Positions 53,553 through 63,091 are shown, counted from the first letter of the stretch. The stretch is DNA of 64,000 bases from Bradyrhizobium sp. CCGB12 (GCF_024199845.1 NZ_JANADO010000001.1:558001-622000); one strand, 5' to 3'. Numbers and translations: made by a program. Notes: generated from the letters alone by a model not told the origin.

Positions 53553-53625
53553 CCTGGTTTGGGCGACTCACGCTAACCAATCGTCATTGATTGCCTCACT
53601 GCACGATAGGGACGACATGGTTGCA
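53553..53625 (+). repeat. ~70-bp direct repeat, copy 2
   Basis: This is the second copy of the repeat at 52017-52088. Here its ATG (53617) opens a 60-codon frame, so the repeat probably carries that gene's promoter and start, and copy 1 is the duplicated or truncated version. Confidence 0.6.
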
Positions 53626-53799
53626 GCCACCGGTGAACTGCCATCTTCTGGTTACGCGCTCGAAGTGGATGGCCGACTGAAAGCCGAATTTGCGACCCGA
53701 GACGGCGCCAGAACAGGTGGAGAAGAACTGAAGAGGCGTTTCCCGATGCTCCAGATCAAAATCTATGACGCGCAGACGAATGCGCGCGAGGACATCTAG
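53617..53799 (+). CDS. Small protein of unknown function
   Basis: The 60-residue protein reads GYALEVDGRLKAEFATRDGA then GEELKRRFPMLQIKIYDAQT, an alpha/beta pattern like many short Bradyrhizobium proteins. Its start lies at the end of the 70-bp repeat. No family function is known. Confidence 0.5.
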   Translation: MVAATGELPSSGYALEVDGRLKAEFATRDGARTGGEELKRRFPMLQIKIYDAQTNAREDI

Positions 53800-53828
53800 A
53801 TCCTCCGACTGGTAAATTGTTCCGCTGG

Positions 53829-54185
53829 CGCGCGTGCGGCTTACGCCGCATCGGGCTCTCGTGAACCGAGCCGCTTTGCGTCTCGGCCATCCGGCTTCGA
53901 TCCCTCGCGCAACGACTATCGGAGCTCCTCGCCGGGGGCACTCGGGAAAGGGGCTCGCCTTCGGCGATCGCTATCACTGCCCCGTTCCCGGGTGTCGCTA
54001 TTAACCGGTCTCGTCGCTGCACTCGGACCCGCGTGCCCCTTCGGGTCGCTATGCTCACGCTCTCCGGGTGCCATTTTCTGTTGAGGCGATGCGCCATTGG
54101 CGCACGCCTGATCAGGGCCCTGCGCGACCCTAGGATGCCAAGCCCCATCAAGAAATGGGACTCAAGGCGGGGCGCCTCGCAGATC
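53829..54185 (+). repeat. GC-rich ~300-bp repeat, copy 2
   Basis: This longer copy of the repeat at 48746-49046 carries the extra ~56 bp (around AGCTCCTCGCCGGGGGCACT). It ends about 165 bp before ardC. The stretch has several short stems (for example TGCGGCTTACGCCGCA) and no gene. Because it lies upstream of a conserved mobile-element module, it may be a leader, an origin-related region or a structured RNA. Confidence 0.7.
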
Positions 54186-54298
54186 CCCCGTTCTCACCGT
54201 TGTGTGCGTGCGGCGAGGGCCGGCGGGCTCATTCGTCACACGGCGACGCTTCCGCGCGAACAGGGGCGAGAGTAAGAGTGCCGGCCCGGCTTTGCCGT

Positions 54299-54338
54299 GA
54301 CGGGTTGCAGGTTGCGAGAGAGGCTCGCAGCGCCCGTC
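54299..54338 (+). promoter_or_regulatory. Hairpin leader of ardC
   Basis: GACGGG (54299-54304) pairs with CCCGTC (54333-54338), with an inner GCGAG-AGAGG-CTCGC hairpin (54314-54328). The structure ends 13 nt before the ardC ATG, followed by GGAGA. The same layout precedes parB with compensating stem changes. Confidence 0.6.
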
Positions 54339-54351
54339 GCGGAGACCCGCG

Positions 54352-55305
54352 ATGTCCAGACATCATCCTCGAGCGCGCGCCGGTGAGGACCGGGCAAACC
54401 TTTATGACGAAATCACCAACAAGATCATCGGTGAACTTGAGGCCGGCCGGCTGCCATGGGTACGGCCTTGGGGTAGTGCGGCGGCGAAGCCGTCTTTGGC
54501 CATGCCGCAAAGCGCGGCAACCGGCCGTCGTTACAGCGGCATCAACGTTCTGATCCTTTGGGGGGCTGCCACTGAACGCGCATTTGCCGGTCAGAGCTGG
54601 CTTACCTTCCGCCAGGCGCTCTCGCTCGGCGGTCATGTCCGTAAGGGCGAGCGCGGTACCACGGTCGTCTATGCCGACCGCTTTATTCCGATCGACGAAA
54701 AGCGGCGCGCCAGCGAAACTGGCGACGAAGCGCAGGCCATCCCGTTCCTCAAACGCTTCACGGTCTTTAATACCGATCAGTGCGCCGACCTGCCTGCGGA
54801 GATTGCAACAACCGCGCCGCCTCCGCCAGGCCTGATTGAGCCGCAGGTCGAAAAGCTCATCAAGGCAACTGGCATCGAATTTCGGATCGGCGGCAACCGC
54901 GCATTCTATCTGCCAGAAGAAGACTATGTGCAGGTGCCGCCACCGCAAGCCTATTTCGAGCCGATCAATTGGCATCGAACGGCCCTGCATGAGCTGGCGC
55001 ATGCGAGCGGCCATCCGTCACGTCTTAACCGTGACTTGTCAGGCGGCTACGGTACCAAGAAGTATGCCTTCGAGGAGCTCATCGCGGAGATATCGGCTGC
55101 ATTCAGTTGCGCTTCGCTCGGTATTGTGCCGACGGTGCGGCACGCCGACTATATCGGCTCCTGGCTTGAAGTGCTGCGCGAGGACAATCGCGCGATTGTG
55201 CGCGCTGCCTCCCAGGCCAGCAAAGCTGCTGATTATCTGCTTGGCTTTCTGCCGGAATCCTCTGTCGGCATGACGATTGAGGCTGCGGACCTGGAAGCGG
55301 CCTGA
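54352..55305 (+). CDS. ardC: ArdC-type antirestriction protein
   Basis: The protein has 317 residues. The N-terminal part (about 10-130) is the ArdC ssDNA-binding domain (LYDEITNKIIGELEAGRLPW, then FRQALSLGGHVRKGERGTTV). The C-terminal part is a zincin-like peptidase with ALHELAHASGHPSRLNRD (near 208) and the glutamate helix YAFEELIAEISAAF. ArdC protects transferred DNA from restriction as an element enters a host. It is the first gene of the ardC-parB-helicase-Toprim module. Confidence 0.93.
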   Translation: MSRHHPRARAGEDRANLYDEITNKIIGELEAGRLPWVRPWGSAAAKPSLAMPQSAATGRRYSGINVLILWGAATERAFAGQSWLTFRQALSLGGHVRKGERGTTVVYADRFIPIDEKRRASETGDEAQAIPFLKRFTVFNTDQCADLPAEIATTAPPPPGLIEPQVEKLIKATGIEFRIGGNRAFYLPEEDYVQVPPPQAYFEPINWHRTALHELAHASGHPSRLNRDLSGGYGTKKYAFEELIAEISAAFSCASLGIVPTVRHADYIGSWLEVLREDNRAIVRAASQASKAADYLLGFLPESSVGMTIEAADLEAA

Positions 55306-55351
55306 GGTTCTCCTTGGCCGAGGAGAGTGAGAGGGCGGGGTCGGTTTCCGC

Positions 55352-55392
55352 GACGGGTTGGAGGCCGAGAGAGAGGCTCTCGGGCGCCCGTC
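55352..55392 (+). promoter_or_regulatory. Hairpin leader of parB
   Basis: GACGGG (55352-55357) pairs with CCCGTC (55387-55392), with an inner CCGAGAG-AGAGG-CTCTCGG hairpin (55365-55383). The loop AGAGG and the outer stem equal those before ardC, while the inner stem differs on both sides and still pairs. It ends 13 nt before the ATG. Confidence 0.6.
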
Positions 55393-55405
55393 GTGGAGAA
55401 TTGAC

Positions 55406-57523
55406 ATGACGAAGGCTGTCCAAAAGATCACGCTGTCGCCCTCCCGCGACATTCCCTTCAACAAGCTGGTGCTCAGCCAGTCGAACGTCCGGCGGGTGAA
55501 GGCAGGCGTTTCGATCGTCCAGCTGGCCGAAAGCATCGCGCAACGTACACTCTTGCAAAGTCTGAACGTGCGGGCGGTTGTGGACGCGGAAGGCAAGGAG
55601 ACCGGTATGTTCGAGGTGCCGGCCGGCGGCCGGCGTTATCGCGCGCTGGAGCTTCTCGTGAAGCAGAAGCGCATGGCGAAGACGCAAGCCGTTCCTTGTG
55701 TCGTGCGCGAGGGCGGCATCGCTGAAGACGACTCTCTTGCGGAGAATGACGAGCGAGTTGGGCTTCATCCGCTCGATCAGTTCCGAGCCTTCCAGACCTT
55801 GAGTTCCGCTGGCATGTCCGAGGAGGATATCGCGGCCCGGCACTTCGTGACGCCGGCTGTCGTGAAGCAACGCCTCCGGCTGGCGTCCGTGTCGCCAAAG
55901 CTGCACGATGTCTATGCCGAAGACGGCATGGCGCTCGAGCAGCTTATGGCTTTCTCGGTCATGGCGGATCATACGCGGCAGGAGCAAGTGTGGGAGAACG
56001 TCAGCCGATCCGGCTATGATGAGCCCTATCAGATCCGGAGGATGCTGACGGAGAATACGGTGCGGGCGTCCGATCGCCGCGTGCAGTTCATTGGGCTCGA
56101 TGTTTACGAGCAGGCAGGCGGCGGCGTTCTGCGCGACCTGTTCGAGCACGATGATGGTGGCTGGCTTCAGGACGTTGCCCTGCTGGACCGCCTTGCTACC
56201 GATAAACTGAAGTCCGAGGCCGAGACGATCGCCGCGGAGGGGTGGAAATGGATTTCGGTCGCCCTCGAGTTCCCTTACGGCCACACCGATCGCCTGCGTG
56301 AGCTCGAAGGCAAACCTGTCGATCTCACCGCCGAGGAGCAGGCCACCATCGACGCCCTCAACGCCGAGCAGGCAAAGCTTGAATCCGAGTATCAGGATGC
56401 GGATGAACTGCCCGAGGAGGTCGATCAGCGTCTCGGCGAGATCGAGCTCGCGCTGACTGTGTTCGAAGACCGGCCTGTGCTCTACGATCCGGCCGGAATC
56501 GCGGCAGCCGGCGTCTTTGTCAGCATCGATTCCGAAGGACGGCTTTGTGTCGATCGAGGCTACGTCCGACCTGAGGATGAGACGCCTGCGGCCGATTGCG
56601 AGCTTGAGCGGGGCACCGATGCGTCATCGACTGGGGGACGGGAGGCTGGTGCTTCCGCAACGCGTACGGCGATATCGGTCGCCGGCGGATCGGCCGAACC
56701 GGGGGAGGATGATGAAGATCCGGCAAGGCCATTGCCGGACCGGCTCATCATCGAACTGACGGCGCATCGCACGCTGGCGTTGCGGGATGCGCTGGCAGAA
56801 AACCCGGCGGTCGCGTTCCAGGCAGTGCTGCACAATTTCGTGCTGACGGCCTTTTATCGGTTCGCATCGACCGGGAGCTGTCTTGAAATCGGGCTTCGCA
56901 CGCCGACCTTTCCCGCTCAAGCCCCCGGGTTGAGGGAGAGCGTGTCTGCGAAAGCCGTCGAGGTGCGGCATGAGTCGTGGAAAGCACGATTGCCGAAGAG
57001 CGAGACCGATCTCTGGGACGCGCTCACTGCTCTCGATGGCGCCGCGCAGGCGTCCTTGTTTGCTCATTGTGCGTCATTCGCGATCAACGCCCTCTATGAG
57101 CCTGCCAACCGTTACAACGAGGGTCGCGTTTCCGCCCACGGCGTTCGCACGCGACTCGACCAGGCCGACGTCGTGGCGCGCGCAGTCGGGCTCGACCTGG
57201 TTCAGGCTGGGTGGAGACCCACGGTCGATAACTATCTCGGCCGTGTCACCAAGCCCCGAATCCTGGAAGCGGTTCGGGAAGCGAAAGGTGAAACTTCTGC
57301 GCAACTCATCGATCACCTGAAGAAGGCCGACATGGCTAAGGAGGCCGAGCGACTGCTCGATGGCTCTGGCTGGTTGCCAGAGCCGCTGCGTCTCGTCGAC
57401 CCCGGTGCGTCGCCAGTGGAGCAGGAGGGTGAAGCAGCTGCGCTGCCAGAATTCCTCGCTGACGAAGAGGATCCGGAGAACGCCGGCGACGACGATCCAC
57501 AACAGCTCGACGCGGCTGAGTAA
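55406..57523 (+). CDS. parB: Large ParB-like nuclease/partition protein
   Basis: The protein has 705 residues from ATG 55406. The N-terminal ParB domain (about 10-125) has LSQSNVRRVKAG and GRRYRALELLVKQK. A KorB/Spo0J-type helix-turn-helix follows (SEEDIAARHFVTPAVVKQRL, about 140-160). The long remainder includes an acidic coiled region (about 310-350) and a C-terminal domain found in the ICE/plasmid 'ParB N-terminal' family. There is no ParA beside it, so regulation or DNA processing is as likely as partition. Confidence 0.88.
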   Translation: MTKAVQKITLSPSRDIPFNKLVLSQSNVRRVKAGVSIVQLAESIAQRTLLQSLNVRAVVDAEGKETGMFEVPAGGRRYRALELLVKQKRMAKTQAVPCVVREGGIAEDDSLAENDERVGLHPLDQFRAFQTLSSAGMSEEDIAARHFVTPAVVKQRLRLASVSPKLHDVYAEDGMALEQLMAFSVMADHTRQEQVWENVSRSGYDEPYQIRRMLTENTVRASDRRVQFIGLDVYEQAGGGVLRDLFEHDDGGWLQDVALLDRLATDKLKSEAETIAAEGWKWISVALEFPYGHTDRLRELEGKPVDLTAEEQATIDALNAEQAKLESEYQDADELPEEVDQRLGEIELALTVFEDRPVLYDPAGIAAAGVFVSIDSEGRLCVDRGYVRPEDETPAADCELERGTDASSTGGREAGASATRTAISVAGGSAEPGEDDEDPARPLPDRLIIELTAHRTLALRDALAENPAVAFQAVLHNFVLTAFYRFASTGSCLEIGLRTPTFPAQAPGLRESVSAKAVEVRHESWKARLPKSETDLWDALTALDGAAQASLFAHCASFAINALYEPANRYNEGRVSAHGVRTRLDQADVVARAVGLDLVQAGWRPTVDNYLGRVTKPRILEAVREAKGETSAQLIDHLKKADMAKEAERLLDGSGWLPEPLRLVDPGASPVEQEGEAAALPEFLADEEDPENAGDDDPQQLDAAE

Positions 57524-57564
57524 CATCGTGGAGCGGGGTGGTCGGACCACCCCATAGATACTCG

Positions 57565-57596
57565 GGGACCGGTGTACAGCGCCGGTCCCATTTTTA
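57565..57596 (+). terminator. Rho-independent terminator after parB
   Basis: GGGACCGG (57565-57572) pairs with CCGGTCCC (57582-57589), followed by ATTTTTATT. Another hairpin, GGGGTGGTC/GACCACCCC (57535-57553), precedes it. The helicase gene therefore likely has its own promoter. Confidence 0.82.
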
Positions 57597-57655
57597 TTGG
57601 AAACGGATGAGAGGGAGAGGCTGGCCGGAAAGGGTTTGAATCGCCGTGGTCTTGA

Positions 57656-57692
57656 GGAGAGCACCGGGCGGTTCGACCCGTTCCTGCTCTCC
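57656..57692 (+). promoter_or_regulatory. Hairpin upstream of the helicase gene
   Basis: GGAGAGCA (57656-57663) pairs with TGCTCTCC (57685-57692) around an inner CGGG/CCCG stem, ending 15 nt before the ATG. Its position is like that of the ardC and parB leaders, but the sequence differs. Confidence 0.4.
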
Positions 57693-57707
57693 GAAAGAAA
57701 TCCTGCC

Positions 57708-60700
57708 ATGACCGAAACTCTCGTCGGTGGCGCCGCCGCTGCGCCGCTCTCGCTGCGTGCCGCCGCAAGTGTCACCTCCGCCGTTGTTAGGGCTGCGCGA
57801 CAGCTCTTGACCGATCTCGAACGTGGCCGTCGCATCGATGCGACCGTCCTGCGCAGCGTCATGGAGGCGGGTTTCGGCGCGTCCGATGCGTCGGGCGCCT
57901 GGAACTGGAAGACCGCCTATGACGTCTGCGAGGCGGCAACCGTTCTATTCTTGCGCAAGTTCGGTCCGGCTATCCGTCTCAAGGCAGGCTCAACGGAGGC
58001 GATGCTGCCGATGCTCGCGAGGGTCGCGACCTATCTGCCGACTCATACGCGGCGCTCCGAGGACAGTCAGACGCTTCAACAGTTCTCGACGCCGATTCCG
58101 CTGGGGCTGGCCGCTTGTACCGCAGCCGGCGTCACGCCGGCCGACCAGGTTCTGGAACCCTCGGCGGGCACCGGCTTGCTCGCGATCTTTGCCGAGCTCG
58201 CTGGCGGCGCTCTGGTGCTGAACGAATTGGCCGCGTCCCGCGCGTCGCTGCTCGATCATCTGTTCACCGGCGTCAATGTCACGCGGTTCGACGCGGCCCA
58301 GATCGATGACCACCTCGAGGTGAGCGTTGTCCCGAGCGTCGTCCTGATGAATCCGCCGTTCTCGACGCTGGCGAATGTCGATCGACGGATGGCTGACGCG
58401 GCTCTCCGGCATATTGCTTCGGCGCTCGCCCGTCTCTGCAACGGCGGTCGTCTGGTCGCCATCACCGGCGCGAGTTGTGCGCCGGATAATCCAGCATGGA
58501 CCGATGCCTTCGTTCGTCTCCAGGAAAAAGGGCGAGTGGTGTTCTCTGCCGCCATCGACGGCGGCGTCTACGCGAAACACGGAACTCATACGGATACGAG
58601 GCTGCTTGTGATCGACAAGCTGCCCGCCGTAGATGCGAAGGTTTTTCCTGCCTCGCCGGGCATGGCGGGCGATGTCGGAACCTTGTTTGACTGGGTGAGC
58701 CGGCATGTGCCTCCGCGGCTGCCAATTGCAGCCCCGATCGTGCTCGATGTCGTTAGGCGCTCTGCGACGCCGCAATCGCTCGGTACCTTTCCGTCACGCC
58801 GATTGTCCGGTTCAGTAGCCGCAACGCAAGAAGGTGCAGAACTTGAGTACGAGACGGTCGAATGGTCGCCGCCGGAAGGCGCTCGACTCACGGATGCGCT
58901 TTATGAGGGATACGGATTGCAGTCGATCGGCATTCCGGGAGCGCACGCGCATCCGACCAAGCTTGTGCAGTCCACGGCGATGGCTTCGGTGGCACCGCCA
59001 AGACCTTCCTACCGACCGCACCTGCCGGCCAATGTCTTGGCAGAGGGCATCCTGTCGGATGCCCAGCTCGAGAGCGTCATCTACGCTGGTGAAGCGCACT
59101 CCAAATTTCTCGCTGGCTCCTGGACGGTCGATGCGACTTTTGACGTCGTGGCTGCTGCCCGTGACGACGAGGAAAATGCCGTCCGATTTCGCCGTGGCTG
59201 GTTCTTGGGCGACGGCACCGGCGCGGGCAAGGGACGCCAGGTCGCTGGCGTCCTGCTCGACAATTGGCTCAAGGGCCGCCACCGTGCGGTCTGGATCAGC
59301 AAGTCCGACAAGCTCATCGAGGATGCACAGCGCGACTGGTCGTCGCTCGGCATGGAGCGCCTGCTTGTGACACCGTTGTCGCGCTTCCGTCAGGGCACCT
59401 CGATCCGGCTTTCGGTGGGCGTCCTCTTTACCACCTACGCTACGCTGCGGACCGATGAGCGTGGCGAGAAGCTTTCGCGGGTTCGGCAGATCGTCGAATG
59501 GTTGGGCTCCGACTTCGACGGAGTGATCGTCTTCGACGAGAGCCATGCCATGCAGAACGCGGTCGGGGCCAAGGGCGAGCGCGGCGACCAGGCGGCCTCT
59601 CAGCAGGGGCGTGCGGGCCTCAGGCTCCAGCACGCCTTGCCGAATGCGCGTGTTGTTTATGTGTCGGCAACCGGCGCCACAACGGTCCACAATCTGAGCT
59701 ATGCCCAACGCCTTGGTCTGTGGGGCGGCGCCGACTTTCCGTTCGCCACGCGGGCCGAGTTCGTCGAGGCGATCGAGGAGGGGGGTGTCGCGGCTATGGA
59801 GGTGCTGGCGCGCGATCTCAAGGCGCTCGGTCTCTACGCGGCCCGCTCACTCTCCTACGAGGGCGTCACGTATGAGCTCGTCGAACACCAGCTTTCGACC
59901 GAGCAGGCGGGCATCTACGACGCCTATGCCGATGCGTTCAGCATCATCCATAACAATCTCGATGCGGCGATGCGAGCCGCTAACATCACCGGCGAGACCG
60001 GAACGCTCAACGGGCAGGCCAAATCGGCGGCACGATCGGCCTTTGAAAGCACCAAGCAGCGCTTCTTCGGCCATCTCCTGACTTCGATGAAGACGCCGTC
60101 GCTGATCCGATCGATCGAGCGCGATCTCGGCGCCGGCCACGCCGCCGTCATCCAGATCGTGTCGACGGGCGAGGCGCTGATGGAGCGCCGGCTCGCCGAG
60201 ATCCCGACCGAGGAGTGGGGCGACGTTCGGGTCGACGTCACCCCGCGCGAGTATGTGCTCGACTATCTCGCCCATTCCTTCCCGGTCCAGCTCTATGAAC
60301 CCTTCACCGACTCCGAGGGCAATCTCTGCTCGCGGCCCGTCTATCGCGATGGCCAGCCGGTGGAGAGCCGAGAGGCCGTCGCCCGCCGCGACTGCTTGAT
60401 CGAGAAGCTTGCCTCGCTCCCGCCAGTGCCTGGCGCGCTTGACCAGGTCGTGCAGCGCTTCGGCACCGAGATGGTCGCCGAGGTGACCGGCCGCTCCCGC
60501 CGCATTATCCGTAAGGGCGACCGGCTGGTGGTGGAAAACCGGGCCGGTTCGGCCAACCTCGCCGAAACCTCGGCCTTCATGGACGATCTCAAGCGGATCC
60601 TCGTGTTCTCCGACGCAGGAGGCACTGGGAGAAGCTACCATGCCGAGCTATCGGCACAGAATCGCCGTCTACGGGTCCACTATCTGCTTGAGCCCGGCTG

Positions 60701-62030
60701 GAAGGCCGACGCAGCGATCCAGGGGCTCGGCCGGACCAATCGGACCAATCAGGCGCAGCCGCCGCTGTTTCGTCCCATCGCGACCGACGTGAAGGCCGAG
60801 AAGCGCTTTCTCAGCACCATTGCCCGCCGGCTCGATACGTTGGGAGCCATCACGCGCGGCCAGCGCCAGACCGGAGGGCAGGGCCTGTTTCGGCCCGAGG
60901 ACAATCTGGAGAGCCAGTATGGGCGTGACGCGTTGCGTCAACTCTACATCCTGCTGGTGCGCGGCAAGGTCGACGGCTGCTCGCTCGAGCGATTCGAGGA
61001 TGCAACCGGCTTGAAGCTCACCGATACCAACGGGCTCAGGGACGACCTGCCGCCGATCACGACCTTCCTGAACAGGTTGCTGGCGCTCACGATCGAGCTT
61101 CAGAACATCCTGTTCACCGTCTTCGAGCAGCTATTGACCGCTCGGATCGAGGGCGCAGTCGCATCCGGCACCTATGACGTCGGGCTGGAAACGCTCCGCG
61201 CCGAGAGCTTTGTCATCACCGACCGGCGGACGATCTACACGCACGCCGGCACCGGAGCGGAGACCCGCCTTTTCACCATCACCCAACGCCAGCGCAATCA
61301 TCCCGAAAGTCTGGACGGCGGTCTCGCTCGTCTTTCCGACAGTGGTGCCGTCCTGCTGATCAATCAGCGCTCGGGACGAGCTGCCGTGCAGGTCCCAGCC
61401 CCGAGCTTTATGCTCGACGATGGCGAGATCGAGCGGCGCATTCGCCTGATTCGGCCGATGGAGCAGCACTGCGTCTCACTCAACATGATAGCGGAAAGCC
61501 ATTGGGTTGAAGCGGATCGCGAGCGTTTTGCAGCAGCCTGGTTGGCGGAGCTTGCAGAGGTTCCCGACTTCACGGAAAGCACGATCCACATCGTGGTGGG
61601 CTTGCTGCTACCCATCTGGAAGCGGCTGCCGAACGAATCGACCCGTGTCTATCGGCTCCAGACCGATGCGGGCGAACGTATCATTGGCCGCAAAGTCTCC
61701 GCCACCTGGGTCGCGAACGCTCTTTCGGCCGACACGCCGGCGCTGACGCCGGACGCCGCCTTTTCCGCGCTGATGGACGGACGGACCGTCCTTGAGCTTA
61801 CGGATGGACTCCAACTTCACCGCGCCCGGGTGATGGGCACGCACCGGATCGAACTATCCGGATTCGGCGACATGATGCGCGATCGCCTGCGGGCTTACGG
61901 TCTCTTTGGAGAGATTATCTCCTGGAAGCTGCGCATGTTCGTGCCGACCGACGCGAACGGCGTCGAAGTCCTCGCAAGGGTGCTCGAGCGCTATCCGCTG
62001 ACGCGCATCAGTGCGCGCGAGGCTGCGTGA
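57708..62030 (+). CDS. N6-methylase/strawberry-notch helicase fusion
   Basis: The protein has 1440 residues from ATG 57708. The N-terminal part has methyltransferase motif I EPSAGTGLLAI (about 150) and NPPF (about 214), as in N6-adenine methylases. The second part (from about 440) is a strawberry-notch SF2 helicase: Walker A GDGTGAGKGRQ (about 500), VFDESHAMQN (about 607), SATGATT, and GLGRTNRTNQ near 1010. Such proteins are backbone genes of large rhizobial ICEs and plasmids and probably modify and remodel element DNA during transfer. Its stop overlaps the Toprim gene (TGATG). Confidence 0.9.
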   Translation: MTETLVGGAAAAPLSLRAAASVTSAVVRAARQLLTDLERGRRIDATVLRSVMEAGFGASDASGAWNWKTAYDVCEAATVLFLRKFGPAIRLKAGSTEAMLPMLARVATYLPTHTRRSEDSQTLQQFSTPIPLGLAACTAAGVTPADQVLEPSAGTGLLAIFAELAGGALVLNELAASRASLLDHLFTGVNVTRFDAAQIDDHLEVSVVPSVVLMNPPFSTLANVDRRMADAALRHIASALARLCNGGRLVAITGASCAPDNPAWTDAFVRLQEKGRVVFSAAIDGGVYAKHGTHTDTRLLVIDKLPAVDAKVFPASPGMAGDVGTLFDWVSRHVPPRLPIAAPIVLDVVRRSATPQSLGTFPSRRLSGSVAATQEGAELEYETVEWSPPEGARLTDALYEGYGLQSIGIPGAHAHPTKLVQSTAMASVAPPRPSYRPHLPANVLAEGILSDAQLESVIYAGEAHSKFLAGSWTVDATFDVVAAARDDEENAVRFRRGWFLGDGTGAGKGRQVAGVLLDNWLKGRHRAVWISKSDKLIEDAQRDWSSLGMERLLVTPLSRFRQGTSIRLSVGVLFTTYATLRTDERGEKLSRVRQIVEWLGSDFDGVIVFDESHAMQNAVGAKGERGDQAASQQGRAGLRLQHALPNARVVYVSATGATTVHNLSYAQRLGLWGGADFPFATRAEFVEAIEEGGVAAMEVLARDLKALGLYAARSLSYEGVTYELVEHQLSTEQAGIYDAYADAFSIIHNNLDAAMRAANITGETGTLNGQAKSAARSAFESTKQRFFGHLLTSMKTPSLIRSIERDLGAGHAAVIQIVSTGEALMERRLAEIPTEEWGDVRVDVTPREYVLDYLAHSFPVQLYEPFTDSEGNLCSRPVYRDGQPVESREAVARRDCLIEKLASLPPVPGALDQVVQRFGTEMVAEVTGRSRRIIRKGDRLVVENRAGSANLAETSAFMDDLKRILVFSDAGGTGRSYHAELSAQNRRLRVHYLLEPGWKADAAIQGLGRTNRTNQAQPPLFRPIATDVKAEKRFLSTIARRLDTLGAITRGQRQTGGQGLFRPEDNLESQYGRDALRQLYILLVRGKVDGCSLERFEDATGLKLTDTNGLRDDLPPITTFLNRLLALTIELQNILFTVFEQLLTARIEGAVASGTYDVGLETLRAESFVITDRRTIYTHAGTGAETRLFTITQRQRNHPESLDGGLARLSDSGAVLLINQRSGRAAVQVPAPSFMLDDGEIERRIRLIRPMEQHCVSLNMIAESHWVEADRERFAAAWLAELAEVPDFTESTIHIVVGLLLPIWKRLPNESTRVYRLQTDAGERIIGRKVSATWVANALSADTPALTPDAAFSALMDGRTVLELTDGLQLHRARVMGTHRIELSGFGDMMRDRLRAYGLFGEIISWKLRMFVPTDANGVEVLARVLERYPLTRISAREAA

Positions 62031-63091
62031 TGCGCCGCGATGCCTCCGAGCTTGCACGCCGCCTCGCGCGCGAAGCCGAAGCGGTGTGCCGTCACTATCT
62101 CTCCAACGGCAAGCGGGAGGGGCGGTACTGGCTGGTCGGCGACGTTCACAACACGGCAGGCCGCTCGATGTTTGTGCGGCTCCAGGAGTCACGCAAGGGA
62201 CCCGCCGGCAAGTGGACCGATGCCGCAACGGGCGAGCATGGCGATCTCCTCGACATCATCCGCGAAAGCTTGGGCTTGCGCGACTTCCGCCAGGTCGCCG
62301 AGGAGGCGAGGCGCTTTCTTAAGCTGCCTCGTCCCGAGCCGGAATTGGTCTTGAGGCTCGATCGTCCGGCGGCGCCAGCCGGATCGCAAGCGGCCGCCCG
62401 CCGCCTCTTTGCGATATCCAGTCCGATCCAGGGGACCGTGGTTGAGTCGTATCTGCAGCGTCGTGGGATAGCCCACGTGCACCATGGCAGCAGCCTGCGC
62501 TTTCATCCACGCTGCTACTATCGGCCGGACGAGCATCTGCCGACCGAGACCTGGCCGGCAATGATCGCATGCGTCACCGATCTCGATGGAAGGATCACCG
62601 GCGTACACCGCACCTGGCTCGACCCGGACGGCTTCGATCACGTGCGGCTCGGCAAGGCTCCGATCGGAACGCCACGACGGGCGATGGGCGACCTGCTCGG
62701 CAACGCGGTTCGCTTCGGCGTGATGGACGACGTGCTCGCTGCCGGCGAGGGGATCGAAACCATGCTTTCGCTACGCTACGTGCTGCCGACTATGCCGATG
62801 GCCGCAGCGCTTTCGGCCAATCACCTCTCAGCCATGTTACTCCCGTCGAGTCTGCGCCGGCTCTACATCGCCCGCGACACCGATGCCGCGGGGGATTTGG
62901 TTCAGGCCGTTCTGACTCGGCGTGCAACAGACGCCGGCATTGAAGCAATTCCGCTGTCGCCTCGGTTGGGCGACTTCAACGAGGATCTGCACATCTTCGG
63001 TTTCGATGCGCTCCGAGAAGCCTTGCGGTTTCAGCTGGCGCCAGAGGACGCCGTTCGCTTCCTGCATCTGTCGATGGCGGTCGCGGAATAG
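62030..63091 (+). CDS. Toprim domain (primase-like) protein
   Basis: The protein has 353 residues. An N-terminal DUF7146-like region (about 20-110: HYLSNGKREGRYWLVGDVHN, then WTDAATGEHGDLLDIIR) precedes a Toprim fold with AGEGIETMLSL (acidic residue near 245) and YIARDTDAAG (DxD near 283). It resembles the primase/helicase-linked Toprim of mobile elements, which may prime the strand transferred in conjugation. It is translationally coupled to the helicase. Confidence 0.88.
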   Translation: MRRDASELARRLAREAEAVCRHYLSNGKREGRYWLVGDVHNTAGRSMFVRLQESRKGPAGKWTDAATGEHGDLLDIIRESLGLRDFRQVAEEARRFLKLPRPEPELVLRLDRPAAPAGSQAAARRLFAISSPIQGTVVESYLQRRGIAHVHHGSSLRFHPRCYYRPDEHLPTETWPAMIACVTDLDGRITGVHRTWLDPDGFDHVRLGKAPIGTPRRAMGDLLGNAVRFGVMDDVLAAGEGIETMLSLRYVLPTMPMAAALSANHLSAMLLPSSLRRLYIARDTDAAGDLVQAVLTRRATDAGIEAIPLSPRLGDFNEDLHIFGFDALREALRFQLAPEDAVRFLHLSMAVAE

